This document shows positions 51,601 to 63,639 of a stretch of DNA of 64,000 nt, one piece after another. The notes under the pieces were generated by a model. That model searched no databases. It was not told the DNA's origin and saw nothing but the letters and a program-made list of their open reading frames with translations. Location of the stretch: NCBI GenBank assembly GCA_950106755.1, contig OX467082.1:38254001-38318000 (forward strand), given 5' to 3'. Origin of the DNA: Climacium dendroides. Taxonomy: Eukaryota > Streptophyta > Bryopsida > Hypnales > Climaciaceae. Position 1 is the stretch's first letter. Each line of letters begins with the position of its first letter. The position numbers and the translations under genes are program-made.

Positions 51601-52692
51601 TTACATGTTTGCCTAGTATTTTAAAAAAACTCCTAGACTCTAAGAGCAAATTTCTATTTATTAAAATTGGTCAAACTTTGCAAAATAGACAAAACAAATT
51701 ATGAAATTTTTGGCCAACAAAATTTTATGGAGAGGTTTGTGAAAAGCAAGGAGACAACTTTTTGACTTTTGACAAACTATTTTTATCATTGAACTTTAAC
51801 TATTTGGTTAATTTCAATCTAACAACATGACAAAGTTGCTTCTAAAATTTAGTAGTTTTTCCTATTCAAATAGAAGTGAAAGCATTAACAAACTTTGTGA
51901 ATACATTTCTCACTACAAAAAATTTGAAAAGTTTTTTCTAATTTTTCGATAGTATAGAAGTCCACCCCTCAAAATTAACCTTAACTAGAACTTTATGACT
52001 TTGGTGTCTTTTCAATTGAAGTTACATGCATTTCATGTAATAAATTTTGGACCACTTCAATAATGATCTTTATGTTAAAATTACTTTAAATGATACTTTT
52101 GGGTATTTGACCCTTAAAAAAATTGTATTGAATTGCCATGATTGAAGTGTCAAAACTAAAATTACAACTATTTTGGAGCCTTTGTTGTCTAACTTTTTGT
52201 TTTGTATTTGAACCTTATATAATCACCTATACCACAAACAATTATTACAATTTTTTAAAAGCCACTAATGAAAGTTGAAGAATTTTTTGACAATTTTTTG
52301 GTAGAAAATCATTTAACTCATAATTAGTATGATAATTCATTTCAATAAAGTGTCCATTCAAGTTGCATATTGTAAGAAATGTTTAAGGTAAAAATCTATT
52401 TTAAAATTTATCAAGAATTTAGAACAATGTAAATTATGGAAATTTTTATTAATTTTTAAAAATGCATTTAAAAAATAATGATATTTTTAATTATAAATTA
52501 TAATATAATAATTATTTATTCTAATGTTGAAATTTAGGTCAAAATCCAATTTAGTTGATAAATAGAGATGTTTAAGGATTGTATTAGATGGATAATTTCA
52601 ATGCAGAAGCATGACATGTCAAAGATAATTCTACATTTTTAATATATTTGTATATTATTTTCAACATCAACTTTTTATCATTTTAGAACTTA

Positions 52693-53503
52693 CACTAGCG
52701 GTTGGCACTTGCTATGCTACGCATTCATCATTAGAATTTTATAAGAATTTTTATATATTAGATAGAATGGAGAACAAAAATTTCAATAAATCTTCAAATA
52801 AAAATGATTAAAATCTTTGTATAATTTTTTTATAAGTAAGCATATATTGAAATGTACAATAGAAGTTTATTGAATGATGATTGAAACATATGCAATGGTA
52901 AATACTATAAAGTTACACATATATTAGAATGCATTAGAAATTTGAATCAAAAATACATTGTTACAATAAATGGCAACTCAAATTGAGGAATTGAAAAGAA
53001 AAATTTATAAATCTCAAAAACTTTACGAACAACTTAATTGTTGTGGAATCCAAAATCACTTCAATTGAATAAATTTCTCAAAATCATTTGGTAGTAGCAA
53101 TAGAAAATTGAAATTATGAAAGCTCAAAGTTCACAAAAGCACAAAATCATAGAAGTGCAAAGAAGTGAGAAGCAATGGAATTGCTACCTTTATAATATCA
53201 CCATATTGATTCTCTTTAATATCACCTTAATTGCAACAACTATATTATTTCTATAATATCACCCTTTGTAAAAAGTGATATTACAGAAGTGATTGCAAAC
53301 TGCTACTCTATTTTTGTAATATCACATTGTGTGAAAATACAATTTCTATGTATGCATGATTAAAAATATTTTTACAAAATATTTAAAATAATTATTTTAA
53401 AGACTTATTGAAATCATTATCATGCATTCTATTCAAATATATCAAAATTTTACTAATATATGATACAATGAATGCGTAGCATAGCAAGCACGAGCTCCTA
53501 GTA
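52693..53503. mobile_element. Candidate non-autonomous DNA transposon with 35-bp terminal inverted repeats
   Basis: The 35 bp at 52694-52728 and the reverse complement of 53468-53502 both begin ACTAG and share the identical 21-mer that starts CTTGCTATGCTACG. The first 14 positions hold six mismatches. If the ends are taken as 52693 and 53503, both flanks are TTA, a possible 3-bp target duplication. In such AT-rich DNA this could be chance. The roughly 810-bp interior is AT-rich, contains a cluster of TAATATCAC words (53190-53330) and has no open frame of note. Confidence 0.55.
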
Positions 53504-56014
53504 TTAATGATAGCATTTGTGATATTACAAAGGGACTTATGATTTTAGTAGTATGATTGTTTAGGGCCCTAGTGTACTACAACACTTTGAATTCATATTC
53601 AATGCTTATGTTTTCATTTTATAAAAACATTGATGAAAATTTTGAATTCATATGTATAAAATAAGAATAAAAATTGAATATTCTTGATGTTTGACTTTAT
53701 TGTCTATTTGTCTTCAATATTTGAAACCATGAAAGCATTTGTCTCATTGATCAAAACATAAATGAATCAAAGGTTAAAATAAAATAAGTGAAATTTTATA
53801 GTTAGATAATGTTTACTTAGATGTTTGCATTGAGATGGAAATTGAATTTTATCCTTTCATTCTAAAATTAAAAAATCAATACTTCATAATCTATAATAAA
53901 ATTTCAATAAAATATTGGATTTTTTAAATTCATTTTATGCAAATACTAGACTTGGTAAGATTTATGTCACTAGCTAACCTCAAGCTAAAAAACATCATCA
54001 TCTTCATAGAAAAGTTCAAATTAAGATAAAGGAGTAAAAGTATCAAATATAATTCCTGGTGTTTTGTACATTTGTTTTTTCATGTGTAGGGAAAGTCAAA
54101 AAATATCAAAATGAAGGTATATCCAACACCAATTTATGAAAATGGATTCAAACAACTCGGCAATGAAGAAAGGGGCCCAAAACCTCTAGTCAATCATCAC
54201 TTGTAGAATAGAGAGCAATAAAGCTCCTAATTACAATTTATTTATTTTAGGTTTTAATTTTCATAAGACAATGTTTCAAAAAAATTAGCCTCCAAAGTCC
54301 CAAATTTTTTGTCTTTGTTACTTGGTGGTGATAGCATTAGACCCCTTAAACATAGTGAAAATCTCTTTGATGACAAAGTGACATGAAAACCTTTTTGACA
54401 TAGTTTCCATGAGTCAAGGAAAGAGGACAAGGTGGCTTTTACTATGACCAATTTTGTGTAGATAGTTTGGAACTCTTACATTTTCGTGTCCCTATCTTTC
54501 TCAACTCCCACCTTCACTTTTCCCAAACATATTTAATGACCAACTTTTTCTAAGTATTTGATTTATATATTTGAATTTTGGTAGTTTGTATTAAATTTCA
54601 ATATAAAACATTTCACATGTAGACACTACATTCAATCTATTGATAAGTCATAACCATGTCATCACTACACCTATATATACATTGATCAAGTTCAAAAGAC
54701 TAATTAAAGTTAGATTTTGATTTTGATGAAAAACGAAATCTATTTTATTATTGTATAATGGAGAATTCTTTTGTCATATATCAGAAATTATAATTTTTTT
54801 CACCATCCGTTTTCCAAGTTTTGCATAGCTTAATGTGAAGGAACCAAATATTGCTTGATGATATTAGAATTTGTTTATTTTAGATAGCAATATCTTAGAT
54901 TCTAATTAATTATAAAATTCTTTAAATTTTCTTTTTTTATACTCATCATGATCTGAGTTGTGATCTCATAATAATTTATTTGCTTTGAATTCATGAGCTC
55001 TACATACCATTTTTATTGCATTTTTCTAATCACCTATTTGAATTTTATATCACTAGTTGAAGCCAATTGTTTACATTTTGATACAATTTCAACATATATG
55101 TACTCAAATAAAGGAAACACTTGTCATTTAGAGGAGAACATGTGGTTGTAATTGCAGACTCTTCCATATAAGATAGATGAATCTAATAAAGACAATAAAA
55201 ATAAGATAATCCACTATACAAAAAAGATGAAATTCAATTGAAACTTTTATTTTACAAGATCATTTTGAGTTTTTACAAACATGAGTGCCATCACCCTACT
55301 TTTGAATACAAGTTGTCTTTGATTCACTTGACCATGTCCATCATTTCTTTGCACATATTTGAAAAGCTAGGCCAAAAATCTTTAGAAATTCTTTCAAGAG
55401 TGTAGTCCTTGTATACTCTAAATAGTATTGTAAGTACATTCATTTGTTAGAAATGAATGATTGATTGATTGTTGCAATTGCTAGCTTGAAGAATAAGCAT
55501 ATAAGGCAAAAGAAGGAGATGGAACATTGGTGGTTTCTTCAAGTTAACTGGTTATAAATTGACTTTCTTTTTAATTATTTTAAAAATAATAATTAGATTA
55601 AATTGATGCTGAATGTTTGTATTTTTTGAAGTTCTTACAAAATGGATCTAACTCTTCTATAAAAAATTTAAGACAAAGGACATGCATGTAATGATCAAAG
55701 CCTACTATTTTTCTCTCCTTGCAAATCATATAGTAATTATGTATGTGATTTTAAACTGTGTTAAACCAAAAGTATTAGAGAAATAATGCTTGCTTACATT
55801 AAGTGTAATTCTCATCATTGTCTACTTAATAATTAACAGTATGCTTAAAAGTATTTTTTAGTTAATTTGATTATTAAAAATATTTTTGGGGTTTGGTAAC
55901 ATGTATCAACTTTGATATTAAAATGCTCATTTAATAATGATTGAGATTTTCCTTTATTATTCTTATATTTTACGACCTTACTGTAGAGTTTGATTTAAAC
56001 CTCACAAAAAAATA

Positions 56015-56069
56015 CCAACTTCACCTTCCATTGGGGATTATTTTCCAACTTCACCTTCCATTGGGGATT
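56015..56069. repeat. 30-bp tandem duplication
   Basis: CCAACTTCACCTTCCATTGG and the following GGATT occur at 56015 and again at 56045. The period of 30 bp keeps the plus-strand frame (10 codons), but that short frame has no other coding support. Confidence 0.8.
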
Positions 56070-56765
56070 GCAGTGACATTAACTATGACTTTTCTCCCAC
56101 TCCAACAACTCAAATGTGCTCCTTGCACAAATGTTGCTATCATTGAAAAAAGATGAAACATAATCGAGTATTTTACTTGAATGAGAAATTCAAAAATTTT
56201 GGCCCTTCCTTATTTGATTCAATAGAATCTACTCAACGGTATGCCTTTCTTTTTCAAATTTTTCAACTATTTGTGCTTAGAAATAAGTCCATATATTATA
56301 CATTCTTAGAAAGTACTATTGCTAAAATGAACTTATTTACCAAGGGGACTTCTAGGCTAAAAGTCACAATCTTGAGCTTTTGCAAGCCTCATGCACATTC
56401 TCTCAAAACACATATTTGTATTTTTTTAATTTAAGATGGAAAAGTGCAAGTTTGTATTGCATCTTAACAATCTTAATAAACATTAATTTGATTGTATACA
56501 ATTATAGTCCAATAATTAATGACAAATTTGTTCATAAGAAAATAAATACACTAATTAGTTTTTATGCTTAAAAAAATAGTTCAAATTCATTCAAGCTACA
56601 AGCTTCTCTTTTATAGTATCTATTTTTGAATTTTTGAATTTAAATTTTAGTGCATGAGAGATTTAGTTTGATGCATCTTGAAAATATTTTAATAAACTAA
56701 CTATATCATATCGAATGTGGTGCAACAATCTCAATTAAAGGAAAGTAGAAAACAAATTGAAAGCA

Positions 56766-59700
56766 ATGCCAATACAAAAAGACCTTGTGTCAGAAGCTAC
56801 ACAAACATTATATCGCGACAACGAAACACAATTTTTGGAGTGGGATGTTGCCAAGAATCCAACTATTCACCCTAACAACTTTTATAAAGGCATAGGCTTA
56901 CACTACCCTGTGTTGTTCGATCCAGGTGCGACTATTGTAGCTATCTCACTGTTGGCCCTTGTAAATTAAGAACATGCATATAAATGAGCGCAGCAAATTG
57001 AAGGAGCGAGGCTACGAGGCATTGTGCAGCATGGCCAATTCACATTGCGCACAAGAGAAAGGAGAAGAAGAATGCAATGAGGAGCAACCCGGGTGAGAAA
57101 AAGAATCCGGTGCCAAAAAGCTATGCACTCAAGGGAATGACATTGGGAGATGACAAACGGCAACCTATAAAAAAAAAACTCTTGTTTCCCCACCGCAATA
57201 CTGAAGCTCCATTCAAGCAACATTCTACAAAAGTATCAACCATCCTGCTTTTTTTTTATATCTCTTTATTAATTATTTAGAAGGAAGAATTAATAGTAGA
57301 TATTCTTGAATAATACAAATCAAAATTATGCATGTTTTTTACCCTTAAAATCTTTTCATAGTCATTTTGTATAAAGTAGTTATCTCTATCACTTTAATTT
57401 AATCATTATTTTTGTAGTAGAATTGAAATGTGGGATCATTTTTCCTACATTAATAAATCAAAACTATGAATCTAAACATAAAAGTAATAACTTATATAAG
57501 AGGACTATGAAAATTTTAAGTTTGAAAAACCTAGGATAGTTCAAACAATTGCTTGCATTTATAAGATTAGAAAAACAAATTCTTTGCACCTATTTTAATT
57601 GTCTAAAAATATTAGCTGCATGAATATATCTAATGTTATGTTATATCCTTCATACAAATATACAATCAACTTTGAGATTGCAACATTAAAATTTTTATAT
57701 AAGTGAAAATTTTTCTTTAAATATTTAATGTCTTTATAGATTGTTAAAATCATTTTCAATTATTTCATAGTTTAACTAGTTTCATCAACTTATAAGCTAA
57801 TTAATTATAACACTATTTCTCAATTTAAGATTTTAAGCTTGTAAGTATTATATAAATTTTTATTTTTAGCAATTACTAACAATCATATAGAGATCTTCTC
57901 CAAATATTTCCATTCTAGGATGTAAGGGATCCAATTTTTGAGCTTTGTGAAAAATTCACATTACAAGGTAGATGTAAATTTTGAGATATTTGTTTAAATT
58001 TTTGAATTATTTACAATAATAGTATTTCAAAAAATTGTAATACATATAACTTATTACAAAATATTAAGAAATGACGTGTTGTCAAATTACTTGAATTTAT
58101 TACCTTGTTAAAATTCAGATATCAATGAAATAGAAACAAGAATCATTTTGAAGTCAATTTTAAATAATATATCAAACTATGACAAAACAAATAAAGAAGC
58201 ACGCATGAAAGCATTGCAAAAGTTATTGAATATACATCCTAAGCCTCAAGACAAAGCTCCTCCTCTTATAAAGCAACGTACAAAACCCAAATGGTGACAA
58301 ATCACTGAAGGTATATCATTATTTTCATTAATTTTCAAATAAATATGTATACAAATGTATTACTTTACATGACAACACATAATACTTTGCATGAGGAATG
58401 GAATGGAACCTTGAAATGTCCCCAAGAATTTGACAAATAAATTTATATTATATAAGCTTTAAAAGCTACAATGTATACAATTTCTACGGTAAATAAAGTT
58501 ATATTATATAGGCTTTAAAAGCTACGATGTATTCAATTTCTATGACAAATTTACCTCTCTATCTTTTAAAAGTTTCTCAAAGCTTATCATAATCCTATAT
58601 TCTATCAAATTATTCCATGTAGCAATTGATTTATTGTTGATTTATAAAGTTAATGCACATCATGATGAATATTAGTGAGGACTACTGTCTAATATAATAC
58701 ATAGTAACCATAGTTACTTATTACATTGAAGTACATTAGTACAAGCACTATTAAGCTAAGTATGTTATCAGATTCAACAAATTAGAATAAGTTAGAACTC
58801 TTTGTACTATTAAGTTATGTAAAATAAGAGTGCATTGTTAAATTTGGAGTATTGTACATATTTTCTAAACAAATAGATGTGACCCACCTAAAACTTGTCA
58901 TCATTATGAAGGTGAATAGGATTTAGGATTTATATGATAAGTTACACCATGTATTATACTATGCATTATAGATGCTTAGATTTATAAATCATACATTTTT
59001 GTAATATTTTTACATAAATTTCTACAATCAATTATATATATTATTGTCAGTATACAAATTACACATACAATGAAAAATTTGTAAAATGCTTTAATTTTTA
59101 AGCTAAAAAATAGATTTAAATTAAATATATCTATATTTATGAATATTTTATATCATTTTAGTGAATAGTATTTAGTAAAAAAAATAAGACTATATCAACA
59201 TTTATGTCATTTTTTTGTAGATCATACCAATAGATTAGTATAAGTAATTAAAAAGAAATCGTTCATTTGATGTTAGAATTGCATTGGTAATAGTAATGTT
59301 TCAAAAAATTAATATTATAGTATTGTTCAATTTATTCAGACAAATCAACAAGATCTTCCACTATAAATAAAGAAGATGAATATGAAATTATTCCCCAAAT
59401 GATATTTGTAAATGATGGACCAAAATGCTCAATTTATGGTTTTAGTGCATCTATTCAAAAATATTTTTGTCCTATTCACAATGTAGAAGAGAAAAAAGAA
59501 GATTGTGTAAAGAAAAGAGACGATGAAAAAAATAATCAAAATGAATCTGATGAAGATTGGTGTCGCATGTGTAGTGGAAGGAATTTACATAGAAAAGTAT
59601 ATGGAGAAGATTATAGTAGTTATCCCCCAACACCTTCTAAATCCAATGAACAAGATAATAAATTTAAAGAAATTAGTAAAGAAAAAGAAACTAAGAAAAG

Positions 59701-60013
59701 TCTTGGTATATGGTGTTCAATTTGTAAAGGATTTGATTTTCATAGAAAAGTTTATGAATGGCCACCTAGGTTAGAAAAAGAAGAAAATGAAAATGAAACT
59801 AAAAGTAGCGATGTAGATGATATTAATGATTGGTGTTCAATGTGTCAAGGGTACAAAGTACATAGAAAGTTGTATGGTGAAGATTACAATGACTATCCAA
59901 ATCCACCATATAAAGACCCAACAAAAGATAAAAATTACAAAGGTATTTATTGCCCATGGTGTAAAGGTTATAACATACATAGAAAAGTTTATGATTGGCC
60001 TTCTTTGGGATGA
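56766..60013 (+). CDS. Unassigned protein with four C-x2-C-x-G-x3-HRK-x-Y repeats (5-exon model)
   Basis: No family recognised. The last exon is a 204-codon open frame from the ATG at 59399. It holds four motifs: C55/C58/H64, C106/C109/H115, C146/C149/H155 and C185/C188/H194 (numbered from that ATG). Each reads WC-x2-C-x-G-x3-HRK-x-Y, with YC in the fourth. Motifs 1 and 3 continue GEDYxxYP; motifs 2 and 4 continue xWPxxxx. The Cys/His spacing suggests metal binding, by inference. Upstream exons with good splice sites join in phase: 56766-56925, 57030-57232, 57919-57967, 58119-58277 and 59340-60013. That is 1245 bp, 414 residues. The stronger donor for exon 4 (after 58310) also fits phase but includes an in-frame TGA at 58295-58297. 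So the gene is either intact through the weaker donor or disabled. Codon use is A/T-rich, like the PLATZ-like gene. The final exon is the well-supported part; the rest is tentative. Confidence 0.45.
58433..58548. repeat. Tandem duplication, period about 56 bp
   Basis: Two copies contain TTATATTATATAAGCTTTAA (or TAGGCTTTAA), AAGCTACAATGTAT (or ACGATGTAT) and CAATTTCTA. They lie in the putative last intron of the HRK-repeat gene model. Confidence 0.75.
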
Positions 60014-60706
60014 AAGCTAACATATGCAATCAATTGGTTGGTAGTCTTTTGGGGATAGAAGAATTTAGGCTTCAAATGCTTTCAAACTAGAGTGATCATT
60101 GTAGTGATTTAGCCACTGATGAAATTAATAGCTTCACCATTGTTTAATACTTAAATCTTTTATGTTTTTGAATGAATGCAATTTACTACATTTTTTTCAA
60201 GAATGAACAAGTCTATAAATGCATGTAAATATGTGTATGTGTTTTTGAGTTAAATTTATAATTTCTTTTATGTTTTTATTTTTTACCATAAAATCCTAAT
60301 AGAAAAGCTTCAAAGCATTTGGGATCCTAAACTTGTGCTCTAATTTTGATACATTCATGCTAATGTGGATGTGAATGTTAGCTACAACTATTCTAACATT
60401 TAATTGATTGAAATAGGACTTGGTATTTATTTGTTGTGATCCAATAGATAGGTTGCTTTGGAAAATACTTTTCAATGTTTGTATTCTAAATTATTATAGA
60501 AAATCAAGCTTTTATAAATTTTTATTTACATTTTAAAATTTTGATAACTTCACTGAGACAATGCAACTCCTTTATCATTTGACTTTGTGAAAATAGAATT
60601 TTTATTTACTTATATAGAATCATTGAACTTTTGAAGTTTTAAATTTGTTTTGACATTGAATATTAGGCCTATTAAATATTGGCGTTGCTAACATTACTTT
60701 TCTTTG

Positions 60707-60739
60707 ATGACTTTACTACAATAATTGTAGTAAAGTCAT
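60707..60739. other. 33-bp perfect palindrome
   Basis: ATGACTTTACTACAAT at 60707-60722 and its exact reverse complement at 60724-60739 are separated by one A. It lies about 0.7 kb after the HRK-repeat stop codon. Confidence 0.85.
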
Positions 60740-62489
60740 TTTCAAACAATAGCAAAGTCCTTAGCCCTTGATCAAAGTTGGAAAATAAATTTTTCTTGAA
60801 CACTACCTTGCAATATCAAATGACTTTGACTGCTATTTGTGGAAATTTTTTCCACAATGGACTTTGAATTTAAATTTTTTTGTGTTGAAGAATTGAATTG
60901 AAAGTCTACGAAAAAAACTTCAAAAAAAAATTCCTTGATTTTCATTCTTTAAAAAAAATTTCAAATATAAGTACATTCAAGATTGAAAGAAAAACTAAAT
61001 TGTCAATAGCTCTAAGATAGAATTGAAACACAATAATCCCAATGGTGAGATTGTTTAGGAAGTAGACTTGACCTTGTCAAGAATTTCTTTTCGAAAAATT
61101 GTGAATATTGCATACCAAAATGAATCCTATAAGTTATTTTTTTTCAAGAAGATGATTAAATTGCCCCAAAAGAAGATTGTCCATAACTTTCACATCACTA
61201 ATCCAAATGGAATGAATCAAAACTTCACATGTAGAAAAAAATTAAGATCTATAAGGAATTCTCTTAAAAAAATTATTTCAAGTTTTTGTAGATTTCTTTT
61301 TTTTCTCAATGACATGAAAATTATATTTAGGATGGCATAACTTCTTTTTCCAAGCACTTAAAAATATTCAAAAAGTTTTACCAAAAATTGAGGTCATAGG
61401 AACTTGTCTGAACTCCTTAGAGTGTTCCAAGTAGACTCTTGGTCCTTTAGAGGGTAATAAATTTTTTTAATACATAATTTGATATAAAAAACTCAAATAT
61501 TAAATAGAATAATTCTAAAATTTAATTAAAATTTCCAATATTATATATAAATTGCAACGTTCTTTTATTAAGCCTTAAGCAAGGTGAAGATCCAAATATT
61601 TCCAAATGGAAATTAGAGTGTTATTTGGAGATTGCCAAAATTTACAAAATGTTTGAATCACTTTCATTAAAAAAAATAATACAAAAGTTTTTGTATACTC
61701 AGCATTGTTTCATTGACTTAATTTTGACCATGTTTCATACTAAATTAATTCAAGAACTTTTCAATGTTTGTTTTTCTAAATCCAAACTAGCTTCTTGGAA
61801 TTTTAAAAATTATTCTTAAAGGAGAAGGATTTCTACATTTTGAAGATGTATTATAAAATACATCTTAAAAAAATAATTTAACTGAATGGGCTGAAAAACT
61901 TGTTTTTTTTTTCACTTTAAACGCAAATATCTTGCAATTTAATAGTATGCAATCAAAATTTCTCGAAATGTTTTCCACACATTTTCATACTATTTAGGTG
62001 TAAGAGCCTACAATCAAATATTAAAAAAAAATTTCAAATTTTTTAACTCTTTGATGTAGAAAGGCAATTTTTAATATTTTGGGACAAAAAAAAGGCCTTG
62101 ATCCTTTAGTGGTTAATAGTAGTTAATGATGACTTTCAAACAAAAGTTATAAAATATGATATGTAGATCATATCCATATAGATAGATCCTCAGATAGATC
62201 AACTATTGTACTTCCCAATATTTTTAACAAATTTAAAAACTAAAACTAAAATGGACTTTTAAGAATATTTATAGATTTGAAAATTTTAATTTTTACAAAA
62301 TTTAAATATGGTGATTTTTGAAGAATTTTATTGTATTCATTATTCAATTTTTTTTGAAGGATCAATTATTGAATTGAAAAATTATCTTTTTTGAAATTAA
62401 ATATGTTGACAATTCCCTTGAAGTTTAGAATATTTGTAAAGAAATGCTTTAAAAATCTATACTACGTACATTTGAGAGAACTAGCACAC

Positions 62490-62825
62490 AAATCTTTAGC
62501 CCTTAAATGACAAGCTGGTCACTGTAGAAATCATTTGTTTTGGTGCTTTGTGAATTATTAGATTGAAAAAATGAAAAAACACTCATTGGGAGACAAGTTA
62601 CTATAGATGACATTCCCTTTTCCCCCCAAAATTTGGAAGATGAATAGTTGCACTTCTGTCTTGCCTGAAGAGATTCTTTGTCATCCATCAAATAAAAAAC
62701 GTTTGTTGTGGCATTTGAAGGTTAGACATTTGGATGGAAAAAACAAGATTTTTCTTCTCGAAGACATGTTTGCATTCATTTGTTGTTTGGAATTTCAAAA
62801 TTTGATCTTTTAGGATTTTAAGCCT
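62490..62825 (-). repeat. Dispersed repeat REP-A, longest copy
   Basis: Its reverse complement aligns with 23765-23945 over about 200 bp. Its distal part (62690-62825) aligns with 13640-13800. The minus strand retains a 62-codon open frame (62503-62691) containing KCNYSSSKFWGEKG, which is interrupted in the 23765 copy. This hints that the family derives from a coding element, but no known transposon protein is recognised. Confidence 0.65.
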
Positions 62826-63639
62826 TATTTGCATCAACATTGAAAGAATTGACCATTGAAATATTAAAAAATTATATGAAATATCAAGCATATAGAAAAC
62901 AGTAATTTGAATATAAATGTAATGCTTTTGATGAATTGAGAAGGTATCATTGAGACACTGTGACTATAAATCCTTTAATGATGTATTCAATAGTGACATT
63001 AATAATGAAATAAAATTTTCAAACTTGAATTTTTTTTCTTTGTTCTTTGTTTTTTTTTCTTCTATGAAATGAGATATATGATGTTTGTGAATATCCAGAA
63101 ATAAAATGGAAATTTAATGAAATAATTTGAACTAAATGTATGAATGCTTTATAAAACAACTCTTTTATCAATATATCAATAGAGACAATCATAGTGTTGG
63201 TGTTGTTAGCCATGTTGACACAACATTGAATGCAACACTTGAAATTGTTTAGAGTTTTCAATTTCTACTTTGGAGTTATCATTGATTATACTACGTATGT
63301 TACTAAGAAAATACATAATTAATCTCAACCAATGGTAGTCATACTATTTGTTAAACAATGGATAACAAATAACCAAATTTTATTTCAAATTTTTCAATTA
63401 TAAATGTATTAAATCTTAAAAATTGCGTGAGACATCTTTGTAATATACTTTATGGTTCTTCATTTGATGAATGTTTGAGCATGTTACATTAATTTGAAGT
63501 TTTTGGATTTGACACAAATCTCATTTTCAAAATGCTAATTGTCTACACTAATTCTCAACCCTTTTTTGTACACTACAATGAACCACTTAAGGAATAACCA
63601 AAAAAAATTTCATTATTTCTTACCAAGATTTCCAGAAAA

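Larger units (their letters stand above)
47881..56700. other. AT-rich intergenic desert
   Basis: Nearly 9 kb without a supported gene. Patches at 48.8-49.5 and 49.9-50.3 kb are less AT-rich and contain short open frames on both strands (48826-49137 plus, 49946-50266 minus). They could be decayed elements, but I cannot identify them. Recognised content is a REP-A copy, a 25-bp palindrome and an inverted-repeat element at 52.7-53.5 kb. Confidence 0.55.

Noticed and set aside
56766..56945. Retropepsin-like VLFDPGAT in a short frame
   Set aside because: The catalytic D-S/T-G triad reads D-P-G and there is no flanking protease or reverse-transcriptase sequence. The GT inside GGTGCG is better read as an intron donor.
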